A DNA stretch of 64,000 nt from Synechococcus sp. AG-673-B04. GTDB taxonomy: Bacteria; Cyanobacteriota; Cyanobacteriia; PCC-6307; Cyanobiaceae. Position 1 is the stretch's first letter. Every line of letters starts with the position of its first letter. Made by a program: the position numbers and the translations under genes. Below are positions 54,503-63,455 of the stretch, piece by piece. The notes below the pieces were generated by a model, which was not told the DNA's origin, did not search any database, and worked only from the letters and a program-made list of their open reading frames with translations. The DNA lies in NCBI GenBank assembly GCA_003211235.1, contig QCTG01000001.1, positions 40,001 through 104,000 on the forward strand, given 5' to 3'.

Positions 54503-54658
54503 TTACATCGCAACTTTAGGGGCTGATTCCCGTAATGGGGACACGAATTTGATGACATCGACTGGGATGAGTAGATCTACTCAGGTCGTCCATCAACCAG
54601 CGCACCCCACTGACGAACGTCCTCCGCGAAGATGCGTTTGTGATTGCCTCTTGTTCCC

Positions 54659-54922
54659 GTGTACGTGATCGAACTGGCCCTACGTATGAGCCCCTTCCCG
54701 GTGTCTGTGCAACGCAAAGAGCACAACGACGCTGAAGCCCTCTATCAGCAAATCCGTCAAACACTGGAAAGTGGTCAACCTCGACTACTCGAGCTCACCT
54801 GCGAAAAAGTCGAAGGGAAAAAAGTTACGTTGATGACAAGTGAGATTCTGGCCGTTCAGCTCTACGAAAAGGCTTCAGCTACGGGTGGGAGTAAGCGGCC
54901 GGGCTTTTCCCTTGAGGGGTAA
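54659..54922 (+). CDS. UPF0367 family small protein
   Basis: An 87-residue protein conserved in cyanobacteria, function unknown. The family pattern is clear: GTG-initiated [57 protein letters not shown]. The GTG at 54659 aligns with the family start better than the ATG at 54644 or the internal ATG. Its end overlaps the likely start of the ABC ATPase gene. Confidence 0.82.
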   Translation: MYVIELALRMSPFPVSVQRKEHNDAEALYQQIRQTLESGQPRLLELTCEKVEGKKVTLMTSEILAVQLYEKASATGGSKRPGFSLEG

Positions 54923-55601
54923 TGCATCAACAGCTGAACTTCGGGTTGAAAGCCTGAGCCACAGCTGGCCAGGAGGAGAAACCGCTTTAAACAAATGCGA
55001 CTTCACCATTCCAAGTCCTGGACTGTGGATGCTGGTGGGGAGCAACGGCAGCGGCAAAAGCACCCTGTTTCGATTAATCGCCGGCCTGCTGCAACCGCAG
55101 GCCGGACGCATTGAATCGCCCCATCGCGCTGCTCTTGTATTTCAGAACCCAGACCATCAACTGCTGCTGCCAACAACAGGCAGCGACCTGATGCTCGGGA
55201 TGCCTCGGGAGCTCACAACCGAGAAGCGCTGCGCTCGGATGGAAAGCCTGCTTCAAGAGCTCGGACTCGACGGACTTGGGCAACGTCCCATCCATGCCCT
55301 CAGCGGGGGGCAAAAACAGCGCCTGGCCATCGCTGGAGCCTTGGCAAGTGATGCGGGACTGCTTCTCCTCGATGAGCCCACAGCGCTCCTTGACCCAGAC
55401 AGCCAACGAGCGGTGCTGGAGGCCGTGCAATCCCTCTGCCGAAGACCGCAGAACCAGCTGACAGCTTTGTGGATCACCCATCGACTCGAAGAGCTGTCAT
55501 GCGCTGACGGAGCTGCACAGATGCATGCTGGCCGGGTCGGCCCCTGGCGCGCTGGTCACGAGTTGCTCCAGCACTTGCGAGCCGGGAGGCCTGGCAGGTA
55601 G
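54912..55601 (+). CDS. ABC transporter ATP-binding protein (ECF/CbiO-like)
   Basis: About 229 residues with all ATPase motifs: Walker A ([12 protein letters not shown]), Q-loop ([12 protein letters not shown]), signature ([14 protein letters not shown]), Walker B ([12 protein letters not shown]) and the switch His (WITHRLEEL). The NPDHQL Q-loop is typical of energy-coupling-factor and cobalt/nickel importers. No permease is nearby. TTG 54912 is the probable start; the frame extends to 54840 but that region is the UPF0367 gene. Confidence 0.86.
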   Translation: MRGNASTAELRVESLSHSWPGGETALNKCDFTIPSPGLWMLVGSNGSGKSTLFRLIAGLLQPQAGRIESPHRAALVFQNPDHQLLLPTTGSDLMLGMPRELTTEKRCARMESLLQELGLDGLGQRPIHALSGGQKQRLAIAGALASDAGLLLLDEPTALLDPDSQRAVLEAVQSLCRRPQNQLTALWITHRLEELSCADGAAQMHAGRVGPWRAGHELLQHLRAGRPGR

Positions 55602-55618
55602 GTTCTCCGAGAAGCCAT

Positions 55619-55690
55619 TCCTCGGTAGCTCAGCGGTAGAGCGGTCGACTGTTAATCGATTGGTCGCAGGTTCGAATCCCGCCCGGGGAG
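55619..55690 (+). tRNA. trnN-GTT: tRNA-Asn (GTT)
   Basis: A 72-base cloverleaf: acceptor TCCTCGG / CCGGGGA, D-arm GCTC / GAGC, anticodon loop CTGTTAA with GTT at 55651-55653, T-loop TTCGAAT, discriminator G. CCA is not encoded. The T-stem (GCAGG / CCCGC) has an A-C mismatch in its central pair. A terminator follows. Confidence 0.95.
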
Positions 55691-55701
55691 CTTGAAACAC
55701 G

Positions 55702-55730
55702 AAACCCTCAGCATTAGCTGGGGTTTTTTA
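55702..55730 (+). terminator. Terminator after tRNA-Asn
   Basis: AACCCTCAGC and GCTGGGGTT arms with an ATTA loop, followed by TTTTTATT, 12 bases beyond the tRNA. Confidence 0.82.
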
Positions 55731-55973
55731 TTGACAGAAAAGGAATTTTCATGACAAGCGGTTGCTCGAAGCGGAAGACTTCCTGAACTCCTCAGCATCA
55801 ACCGAGAGGATTCAGCGTCGCAAAACCCTTGCAGCGCATACGATTTCGAGGATTATGAGAAAAAACATCCTTAAAGTTGAAATCTGCAGACACCACAAAA
55901 GCTTGAGAGAATCTGCTCAGCGTCGATCCCGAAAGACCAGCGCTTTTTCTTCAGCCTTTCCTTCGCCCGATCC

Positions 55974-56762
55974 ATGAAGCCTTGCATCCTGCTGATCGAA
56001 GACGACCAGGACATGCGCGATCTGGTCGGCGGCCATCTCGAACACAGCGGATTTGATGTTCAGCGAGCCGACGATGGAATCAAAGGCCAAGCACTGGCAC
56101 TTCAGTACACCCCAGATCTGATCCTGCTGGATCTGATGCTGCCCAAAGTGGATGGGCTGACACTTTGTCAGCGGCTGCGGCGTGATGACCGCACTGCTGC
56201 AATCCCAATTTTGATGCTGACTGCTCTCGGGGGCACCAAGGACAAGGTGAGCGGCTTCAACTCTGGTGCCGATGATTACCTCACCAAGCCCTTTGACCTC
56301 GAAGAACTGCAGGCTCGTGTAAAGGCCCTACTTCGCCGCAGCGATCGGGCTCCGGTTGGATCCTCCAACCACAACGAAATTCTCAGCTATGGCCCATTGA
56401 CCCTCGTTCCGGAACGGTTTGAAGCCATCTGGTTCGATGGTCCCGTGCGGCTGACGCATCTGGAGTTTGAACTGTTGCACTGCCTGCTGCAACGCCACGG
56501 TCAAACGGTGGCGCCTTCGCTGATCCTCAAAGAGGTTTGGGGATACGAACCCGACGACGACATCGAAACCATTCGCGTGCACGTTCGCCACTTACGCACC
56601 AAGTTGGAGCCGGATCCCCGTAAACCTCGCTTCATCAAAACGGTCTACGGAGCTGGGTATTGCCTGGAGTTACCGATCGGGGGCGACCTCGACGGCCTGC
56701 AAGATGTCGTGGCGATGGCTCGCGAGGAACGCAAGCAGCAAGAAGATCGAGCCACCGCCTGA
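55974..56762 (+). CDS. rpaA: Response regulator RpaA (OmpR family)
   Basis: Master output regulator of the cyanobacterial circadian clock, acting with the SasA kinase, and linked to phycobilisome association. The receiver domain has the acidic pair LIEDDQD, the phosphoacceptor in [19 protein letters not shown] and the switch Lys in [11 protein letters not shown]. The DNA-binding winged helix matches RpaA closely ([63 protein letters not shown]). 262 residues. Confidence 0.93.
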   Translation: MKPCILLIEDDQDMRDLVGGHLEHSGFDVQRADDGIKGQALALQYTPDLILLDLMLPKVDGLTLCQRLRRDDRTAAIPILMLTALGGTKDKVSGFNSGADDYLTKPFDLEELQARVKALLRRSDRAPVGSSNHNEILSYGPLTLVPERFEAIWFDGPVRLTHLEFELLHCLLQRHGQTVAPSLILKEVWGYEPDDDIETIRVHVRHLRTKLEPDPRKPRFIKTVYGAGYCLELPIGGDLDGLQDVVAMAREERKQQEDRATA

Positions 56763-56764
56763 CT

Positions 56765-57703
56765 TCAGCTCACACTCAGATCCAACAAAGCCACTTCCCA
56801 AGCAAGCCTGGGTTGGACAAACCCGAGCAAATGCCGCCTAAGGATTTCCAGACGATGCATGGGGTCATGGCCAGCACCGCATCGCCAAAGCTTTTGCTGC
56901 CACCAATCGATCAACCAGAGCTGCTGTTGCCCATCCAGGCTCTCGCAAAGATCCCGAGCTAGAGCCAACGCCTCCATCGGCTCCTGGGGCAACGTTTTCA
57001 AACGATCAATGAGATCAACCGGCAGGGCTTCCCGCTGACGGCGGTGCTCCAGCAGAGCCCCAGGGGAACCTGCAGCCATCGCCAGCAGTTCCAAAGGATC
57101 ATCCTTCTGTTCACCGCAACGTTGCAGCACCTGCTGGACATCGGCATCGCCAAGCCGCAGGAAGCGGATCAACTGACAGCGGGAACGAATCGTGCTCAAC
57201 AGCCTTTCTGGAGCAGCTGAGAGAAGAATCAGCAGACCATGCCCAGGCTCCTCAAGCGTTTTCAACAAGGCATTGGCCGCCGCCTCCGGCATGGCCTCGG
57301 CAGTTTCAATCACCACCATTCCCCGCTCAGCTTCCACAGGTTGACGAGCGAGAAACCGACTCACATTTCGAATCTGCTCCAACCGAAGCTGTGGGGGAGT
57401 CCGGCGGCTGAGCCCGGCTTCCTCCGCCTCGGAACACGTGAATAAACGTCCCTGATGCTGATATGTCGGTTCCAGCCAAAGCAGATCAGGGTGATTGCGC
57501 TCCAGCAGACGCCGCCGCTGTCGAGACGACAAGACCCCACCAGCCAGCACCCCCTCCAGCAGGCGCAGCGCTGCCAGGCGGCGCCCTACGCCCTCAGGCC
57601 CCGCAAACAAATAAGCAGGAGCAAGACGCTGGTACTGCAGCGCTGCAGTCAGCAGATTCACGGCGAGGGGCTGGCCGATTAAATCGGTGAACAAATCACC
57701 CAC
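56765..57703 (-). CDS. holB: DNA polymerase III delta' subunit
   Basis: Clamp-loader subunit with an AAA+ fold. From GTG 57703 the 312 residues show LFTDLIGQPLAVNLL, AYLFAGPEGVGRRLAAL (a modified P-loop, as usual for delta'), VVIETAEAMPEAAANALLKTLEEP and RCQLIRF. The GTG overlaps the tmk stop by eight bases, so the frame upstream to 57820 is not used. Confidence 0.9.
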   Translation of the reverse strand: MGDLFTDLIGQPLAVNLLTAALQYQRLAPAYLFAGPEGVGRRLAALRLLEGVLAGGVLSSRQRRRLLERNHPDLLWLEPTYQHQGRLFTCSEAEEAGLSRRTPPQLRLEQIRNVSRFLARQPVEAERGMVVIETAEAMPEAAANALLKTLEEPGHGLLILLSAAPERLLSTIRSRCQLIRFLRLGDADVQQVLQRCGEQKDDPLELLAMAAGSPGALLEHRRQREALPVDLIDRLKTLPQEPMEALALARDLCESLDGQQQLWLIDWWQQKLWRCGAGHDPMHRLEILRRHLLGFVQPRLAWEVALLDLSVS

Positions 57704-58328
57704 CCAACTGCTCCAGAAGCACCTGCTCCAGGCCCTGACTGACCCCCTCCGGCGCACCGGCCGCATCGACCCGGAACCAACCTTTGTGCTGCGCAATCTC
57801 TGCGAAACCCTCGCTAACACGGCCTAAAAACACCTGACCTTCAGCCTCAATCCGATCCGCCGCAGCACCGCGCCGGCGCCGCAAGCTCTCCTCCAGCGGC
57901 AGCTCCAGCAAAAGGGTTAAGTCCGGTTGCAATCCCCCGGTGGCAATCTGCTCCAGCTGATCGATCAACAAACGGTTCAAGTCACGGCCATAGCCCTGAT
58001 AGGCCAGGGTCGAACCAGAGAACCGGTCGCTGATCACCCAATCACCCCGCTCGAGCGCCGGAAGAATCAGCGTTTCAACATGTTGAGCTCGATCAGCTGC
58101 GTAGAGCAACAACTCGGCGATGGGCGCTGGGGCCTCATCTGCAGCAGTATGCAGCAGTAGCTCCCGGACAGACCGGCCAAGAGATGTTCCCCCCGGTTCT
58201 CGGGTCTGCACAAGCCCAGCACTGTCCGGCATCAGACCAGAGGCGGGGAGCCACCGAACCAGATGCTGCAGCTGCGTGGTCTTGCCACATCCATCGATGC
58301 CTTCCAAGACGATGAAACGTCCCTTCAT
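57696..58328 (-). CDS. tmk: Thymidylate kinase
   Basis: Phosphorylates dTMP to dTDP. In its 210 residues are the P-loop (FIVLEGIDGCGKTTQ), TREPGGTSLG, the DRFSGSTLAYQGYGR motif and the lid region RRRGAAADRIEAEG. It is the middle gene of a tightly overlapping copper-ATPase, tmk, holB group: four bases shared upstream, eight downstream. Confidence 0.94.
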   Translation of the reverse strand: MKGRFIVLEGIDGCGKTTQLQHLVRWLPASGLMPDSAGLVQTREPGGTSLGRSVRELLLHTAADEAPAPIAELLLYAADRAQHVETLILPALERGDWVISDRFSGSTLAYQGYGRDLNRLLIDQLEQIATGGLQPDLTLLLELPLEESLRRRRGAAADRIEAEGQVFLGRVSEGFAEIAQHKGWFRVDAAGAPEGVSQGLEQVLLEQLGG

Positions 58329-60637
58329 CTGATCCGCAGCGCCAGCGCGTTGAGCACCACCGTGATTGAACTCAGCGCCATCAGCAGCGCAGCCAGTGGA
58401 GGGGAAAGCAGCAATCCCTGACCAGGGAGCAGCACACCTGCTGCAACCGGCAGGGCAATGAGGTTGTATCCGAAGGCCCAGACCAGGTTCTGCCTCACCT
58501 TGGAGAGGGTCCGGCGAGCCAGCACAAGCGCCTCCGGCAGGTTGTCAAGCCGATCCCCAAGAAGCACCAGTCCGGCGGTGTCCTGGGCAATCTGTGTACC
58601 CGTACCGATTGCAATACCCAGGTCGGCCGCCGCAAGGGCGGGTGCATCATTGATGCCGTCACCCACCATCGCAACAGTTCCATGGGCCTGGAGTTGCTCC
58701 AGGCGCTCCAATTTCTGCTCCGGCAGCATCTGCCAGCCCAAAGCATCCGCTGAGAAGCCGAGTTGCTCCCCCAGCCGGCGCACTGGAGTCTCCCGATCCC
58801 CGCTGAAGAGGGCCAAGCCAAGGCCCTGCTGTCGCAAGCGCTCAAGGGCAGGTTCCACATCAGGGCGGAGCTGATCTTCAACCTGAATTAATCCAAGAAG
58901 TAATGATCCCTCAGCAACAGCCACCACCGAACCCTCCGCCTTCGACAACCACGTCAACGCCGATTCGGGAATCTTGACGCCAGAGCTCTGAAGCCAGTCG
59001 GGTTTACCCGCTCGAATTAAATCCGAACAACCTGAAAGCTCTCCCTCGAGGCCAGCACCAGAAATGGTGCGGACTGAATCGGTCTCCATCAACGGCAGGT
59101 CGCGACGCTGGGCTTCCTGAAGCAGTGCATAGGCAAGTGGATGGCGGCTGCTGACCTCGAGACTCGCCGCCAGTTGCAGCAAGCGATCCGGATCTTCACC
59201 CTCCACAGCGGTCACCAATGGGCGACCCAGAGTGAGTGTGCCGGTCTTGTCAAAAACCACCCTCTTGAGCCCGGCTGCGGTTTCGATCACATCACCGCCA
59301 CGGAACAGCCAGCCACGCCGGGCAGCCAGACCAGTTGACACCGTGATGACCGTGGGCGTGGCCAAACCCAGAGCACAGGGACAGGCCACCACCAAAACAG
59401 CGATCGACAATTGCAAAGCAAGACCCATCGGCGTGGTGGCACCGCTCCCGAAGCCGGCGTGATGCATGCCATGGCCTTCCATTGCGCCATGGGGCATCCC
59501 AGGGGCGGCCGCCTGCAGCACCTGAGGCCAGTGGCTGGCACCGAACAGCCACCAGAACAGAAACGTGGCGACCGCCAGCGCGATCACGCCGTAACAAAAA
59601 CGACCGGCCACCCTGTCCGCCAGACCCTGAATCGGAGCTCGGCGGGCCTGCGCCTGCTCCACCAGACGAATGATGCGGGCCAGAGCAGTCTCGGCACCCA
59701 CTCGGGTGACTTCGATCAGCAACGGAGCCTCAAGATTCAGGCTGCCAGAGGAAAGCTCGGCTCCTGCCTCGGCCTGTAAAGGCATCGGTTCACCGGTGAG
59801 GCTCGATACATCCACCGCAGATTGCCCCTCCAGCACAAGGCCATCCACCGGCACCCGATCGCCTGGGAGGAGCTGAAGTCGCTCACCCGGTCGAAGAGCC
59901 CCGACACGCACCTCCCTGATGGCTCCATCCGCCAACACCAGTCGGGCCGTTTCGGGTTGCAACTGCGCCAGTTGCTGCAGAGCAAGACCGGTGCGGAAAC
60001 GGGCTCGCTCTTCAAGGAATCGTCCCAGCAGGACAAAACCCAGCAGCATCACAGGCTCATTGAAGAAACAAGGCCAACCAACCTGGGGCCAGATCAGGGC
60101 CACGATGCTGGCGGTATAAGCACTGCCAACACCCAATCCCACAAGGGTGTCCATGCTTGGAGCACCGGCACGAGCCGCGGCCAAACCGCCACTGAGGATC
60201 GGTCGACCAGGCCCCAGGAGAGCCACCGTGGCCAACACGGCGTGAAACGGAAGGCTGCCGATGATGGGCAGAGCGAGATGACCCGCCTCACTCACATGGC
60301 CCAGCACTGAAAGCAACAGCAACAGCAACGCCACCATCAGCTGTCGCCACTGCTGCCACCAGGTCAGCCCTGAAATCCCGGGGTGACGGGCGGCACCTGC
60401 AGCATCCTCCAGCTGTCGCTCACGGGCCGGGAAGCCCCGATCCGTCAAAGCACTGAGAACCGCCTCGACGCTGCCTGCGTCGTTCTCCAGATCAAGCCAG
60501 GCAGCTCGGCTGACCAGGTTCACATCAACGCGCTGCACACCCGGCTGTTCCAGCAGCGTCCGCTCCACGGCACGCACACAACCACCGCATTTCATGCCCT
60601 CAACATCGAGGACAACGGTCTGAACCGCTTGAGTCAC
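58325..60637 (-). CDS. Copper-translocating P1B-type ATPase
   Basis: A 770-residue pump. The N-terminal heavy-metal domain has GMKCGGC, followed by eight membrane spans. Catalytic motifs are complete: TGEP, the copper-selective CPC in [13 protein letters not shown] (near residue 416), DKTGTLT with the phosphorylated Asp, SRHPLA and GDGINDAP. A His/Met-rich outer loop just before the CPC helix ([15 protein letters not shown]) is unusual and may bind copper. It corresponds to CtaA- or PacS-type ATPases that feed plastocyanin and cytochrome oxidase; which one is uncertain. Confidence 0.9.
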   Translation of the reverse strand: MTQAVQTVVLDVEGMKCGGCVRAVERTLLEQPGVQRVDVNLVSRAAWLDLENDAGSVEAVLSALTDRGFPARERQLEDAAGAARHPGISGLTWWQQWRQLMVALLLLLLSVLGHVSEAGHLALPIIGSLPFHAVLATVALLGPGRPILSGGLAAARAGAPSMDTLVGLGVGSAYTASIVALIWPQVGWPCFFNEPVMLLGFVLLGRFLEERARFRTGLALQQLAQLQPETARLVLADGAIREVRVGALRPGERLQLLPGDRVPVDGLVLEGQSAVDVSSLTGEPMPLQAEAGAELSSGSLNLEAPLLIEVTRVGAETALARIIRLVEQAQARRAPIQGLADRVAGRFCYGVIALAVATFLFWWLFGASHWPQVLQAAAPGMPHGAMEGHGMHHAGFGSGATTPMGLALQLSIAVLVVACPCALGLATPTVITVSTGLAARRGWLFRGGDVIETAAGLKRVVFDKTGTLTLGRPLVTAVEGEDPDRLLQLAASLEVSSRHPLAYALLQEAQRRDLPLMETDSVRTISGAGLEGELSGCSDLIRAGKPDWLQSSGVKIPESALTWLSKAEGSVVAVAEGSLLLGLIQVEDQLRPDVEPALERLRQQGLGLALFSGDRETPVRRLGEQLGFSADALGWQMLPEQKLERLEQLQAHGTVAMVGDGINDAPALAAADLGIAIGTGTQIAQDTAGLVLLGDRLDNLPEALVLARRTLSKVRQNLVWAFGYNLIALPVAAGVLLPGQGLLLSPPLAALLMALSSITVVLNALALRIR

Positions 60638-60711
60638 TGGCGATGGATCGTTACGGCCAGGCTAGGTCGGGCTCCAATCCCGTCAGGATGGTGTTCTTCC
60701 GCCGTAGCGCC

Positions 60712-61233
60712 GTGCCCCGCAGCAACCGCAACGACAACTTCATCGACAAGAGCTTCACGGTGATGGCGGACCTCATCGTCAAGCTGCTTCCGATCAATGC
60801 GCGCTCGAAAGAGGCCTATGTGTATTACCGAGACGGACTCTCAGCCCAGAACGACGGCGATTACGCCGAAGCTCTGGAGAACTACGAGGAGGCTCTGAAG
60901 CTCGAGGAGAACCACACAGATCGCAGTGAAACTCTCAAAAACATGGCGATCATCTACATGTCCAATGGAGAGGAGCAGCGGGCGATAGAGACCTACCGCC
61001 AGGCCCTCGATGAAAACCCGAAACAGCCCTCCTGCCTGAAGAACATGGGCCTGATTTTTGAGAAATGGGGACGGATTGCTGAGGAGGAAGGCCGTCAGGA
61101 TGATGCTGATCGATGGTTTGATCAGGCGGCCGAATCCTGGACACAAGCCGTACGCCTCAATCCAGGCGGTTACCTGGACATCGAAAACTGGCTCAAATCC
61201 ACGGGTCGCAGCAACGTGGACGTCTACTTTTGA
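60712..61233 (+). CDS. ycf3: Photosystem I assembly protein Ycf3
   Basis: TPR chaperone that assembles PsaA/PsaB. The 173 residues from GTG 60712 match the family exactly in length and landmarks: [41 protein letters not shown], three TPR units ([45 protein letters not shown]). An ATG at 60688 in frame is a weaker start. The 3' end overlaps radA by 10 bases, tail to tail. Confidence 0.95.
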   Translation: MPRSNRNDNFIDKSFTVMADLIVKLLPINARSKEAYVYYRDGLSAQNDGDYAEALENYEEALKLEENHTDRSETLKNMAIIYMSNGEEQRAIETYRQALDENPKQPSCLKNMGLIFEKWGRIAEEEGRQDDADRWFDQAAESWTQAVRLNPGGYLDIENWLKSTGRSNVDVYF

Positions 61234-62621
61234 ACATTCACAGCGTCACCCAGGGCCAGCACCAGCGCCTCGGTGACGCTGTCGGCCTCCAGCAGCGCCA
61301 GATCCAAGCCCGAAGCCAGAGCCCCCAGGCCGCTGCCGCGGGGCACCACTGCACGCCGGAAGCCAAGGCGCGCGGCTTCCTGGAGGCGCAGCTCCAGTTG
61401 CCCCACAGGCCGAAGCTGCCCACCCAGACCAAGTTCGCCGATCAGGACGGTTCCTGCGGGGAGAGTTAAATCCCGGAAGCTGGCCACCACGGCTGCAGCA
61501 ACTCCAAGATCCGCCGCCGGTTCCTCCACATCAAGTCCACCGGCCACGGCGAGATAGCAGTCGAAGCGCGACAACGGCAATCCCATGTGCTTTTCCAGCA
61601 CGGCCAGAATCTGATGCAGGCGATTGGTACCAATGCCTGTGGCGGTGCGGCGAGGGCTCGCATAACTGGTGACGTTCACAAGCGCCTGAAGATCCACCAC
61701 CAGAGAGCGGGTGCCTTCACAGGCCACGATCGTGGCAACCCCAGAGGCCCTGGCATCGCTGAGGAACAGCTCACTGGGATTTCCCACTTCGGCCAGACCC
61801 TGGGCCTGCATTTCGAACAACCCAAGCTCATGGGTGGCGCCGAAGCGATTTTTCACTGCCCTCAGCAGCCGATGGCTGGCGAAACGATCGCCTTCAAAGG
61901 TGAGCACGGCATCCACCAGGTGCTCCAGCACCTTCGGGCCGGCCAACATTCCCTCTTTGGTGACATGGCCCACCAGCATCAGGGCCGTGGTCTGGCGCTT
62001 GGCAAGCCGCTGCAGCGCCGCAGCGCACTCCCGCACCTGGCCGACCGATCCGGGAGCACTGGTGAGATTGGCATCGTGCAGAGCCTGGATGCTGTCGATG
62101 ATCGCCACAGCAGGCCGCAGCGCCTCCAGTTCTTCAAGAACGAGCTCCAGATCGGTTTCAGCCAGCAGCTGCAGATCGGAGGCTCCCGCTCCCGAAAGCC
62201 GTTGCCAGCGGAGCTTTACCTGCTGAGCTGATTCCTCAGCACTGACGTACAGCACAGAGCTGTGGCGGGCCATCGCCGACGCACTCTGGAGAAGCAGGGT
62301 GCTCTTTCCAATCCCCGGATCGCCCCCCACCAGAACAAGGGACCCAGGCACAAGACCTCCGCCGAGCACCCGATCGAATTCACCGGAGCCGGTTTCCAAC
62401 CGCTGGAGGGGCTTGTCATCCAAGGAGGCCATCGCCGTTGATCGGCGAGCAGCCTGCGCCTGAGAGTGATCTGGGGTTTCGCGGCGGCGGCGCCCGTCCG
62501 TGACGGGCTGTAACTGCTCAACCAGAGAATTCCAGCTTCCACATTCCGGACAGCGACCAAAAAACTGCCGAGCCTTGGCCCCACAGCTTTGACAAACGAA
62601 GACAGCGGCGGTTTTAGGCAC
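61224..62621 (-). CDS. radA: DNA repair protein RadA
   Basis: RecA-like helicase acting in recombination. The 465 residues start with a four-Cys zinc finger ([23 protein letters not shown]), then Walker A ([16 protein letters not shown]), the [15 protein letters not shown] motif unique to RadA and a Lon-protease-like C-terminal domain ([22 protein letters not shown]). Confidence 0.95.
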   Translation of the reverse strand: MPKTAAVFVCQSCGAKARQFFGRCPECGSWNSLVEQLQPVTDGRRRRETPDHSQAQAARRSTAMASLDDKPLQRLETGSGEFDRVLGGGLVPGSLVLVGGDPGIGKSTLLLQSASAMARHSSVLYVSAEESAQQVKLRWQRLSGAGASDLQLLAETDLELVLEELEALRPAVAIIDSIQALHDANLTSAPGSVGQVRECAAALQRLAKRQTTALMLVGHVTKEGMLAGPKVLEHLVDAVLTFEGDRFASHRLLRAVKNRFGATHELGLFEMQAQGLAEVGNPSELFLSDARASGVATIVACEGTRSLVVDLQALVNVTSYASPRRTATGIGTNRLHQILAVLEKHMGLPLSRFDCYLAVAGGLDVEEPAADLGVAAAVVASFRDLTLPAGTVLIGELGLGGQLRPVGQLELRLQEAARLGFRRAVVPRGSGLGALASGLDLALLEADSVTEALVLALGDAVNVQK

Positions 62622-62708
62622 TGCGAACTGTGAAGAAAGTTGCTGTTGGATGAACAGAGCGGGGGCGTGGCCACTTATTTGTGACCCCAGGTATTAGTGC
62701 CTCGGCGT

Positions 62709-63455
62709 ATGACGGCCACGGCTTCAACCAAGGAAACGATTCTCGTGGTCGATGACGAGGCCTCAATCAGGCGGATTCTGGAAACCCGTCTGTCGATGAT
62801 TGGCTACAACGTCGTAACGGCCTGCGACGGCACAGAGGCGCTGGAGCTGTTTCCCAACTGTTCCCCCGATCTGGTGGTTCTGGACGTGATGATGCCGAAG
62901 CTTGACGGCTACGGGGTCTGCCAGGAGCTGCGCAAGGAATCGGATGTGCCGATCGTGATGCTCACAGCACTCGGGGATGTCGCCGACCGGATCACCGGCC
63001 TCGAACTGGGAGCTGATGACTATGTGGTGAAACCCTTCAGCCCTAAGGAACTTGAGGCTCGCATCCGCTGCGTGTTGCGCCGGGTTGAAAAAGACCCAGT
63101 GGCCGGCATACCGAATTCCGGTTTGATCCAGGTCGCCGACTTACGCATCGACACCAACAAACGCCAGGTGTTTCGAAGTGACGAACGCATCCGGCTCACC
63201 GGCATGGAATTCAGCTTGCTGGAGCTGCTGGTCAGCCGTTCGGGAGAACCGTTCAACCGCGGCGAGATACTCAAAGAGGTGTGGGGCTACACCCCAGAGC
63301 GTCATGTCGACACACGTGTCGTTGATGTCCACATTTCCAGGCTTCGATCCAAACTGGAGGATGATCCGGCCAATCCGGAGCTGATCCTCACGGCTCGCGG
63401 CACCGGCTACTTGTTCCAGCGCATCGTCGACTCCGTTGCTTCCGAAGGACCCTGA
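62709..63455 (+). CDS. rpaB: Response regulator RpaB (OmpR family, Ycf27)
   Basis: Essential light- and redox-responsive regulator that binds HLR1 sites of psbA, hli and photosystem I genes with kinase NblS. Receiver motifs: ILVVDDEASIRRILETRLSMIGYNV, VLDVMMPKLDGYG, VMLTALGD, VVKPFSPKELEARI. The winged-helix end has RLTGMEFSLLELLVSRSGEPFNRG and EVWGYTPERHVDTRVVDVH. Start ATG 62709 is preferred over GTG 62697. The plsX start overlaps its end. Confidence 0.94.
   Translation: MTATASTKETILVVDDEASIRRILETRLSMIGYNVVTACDGTEALELFPNCSPDLVVLDVMMPKLDGYGVCQELRKESDVPIVMLTALGDVADRITGLELGADDYVVKPFSPKELEARIRCVLRRVEKDPVAGIPNSGLIQVADLRIDTNKRQVFRSDERIRLTGMEFSLLELLVSRSGEPFNRGEILKEVWGYTPERHVDTRVVDVHISRLRSKLEDDPANPELILTARGTGYLFQRIVDSVASEGP

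Noticed and set aside
54502-54519. Possible HLR1 (RpaB) site upstream of psbD
   Set aside because: One half-site (GTTACATC) is present, but the second half required by the direct-repeat consensus does not match.
55762-55977. 71-codon frame upstream of rpaA
   Set aside because: Ser/Arg-rich, no ribosome-binding site, overlaps the rpaA start in another frame; more likely leader DNA.
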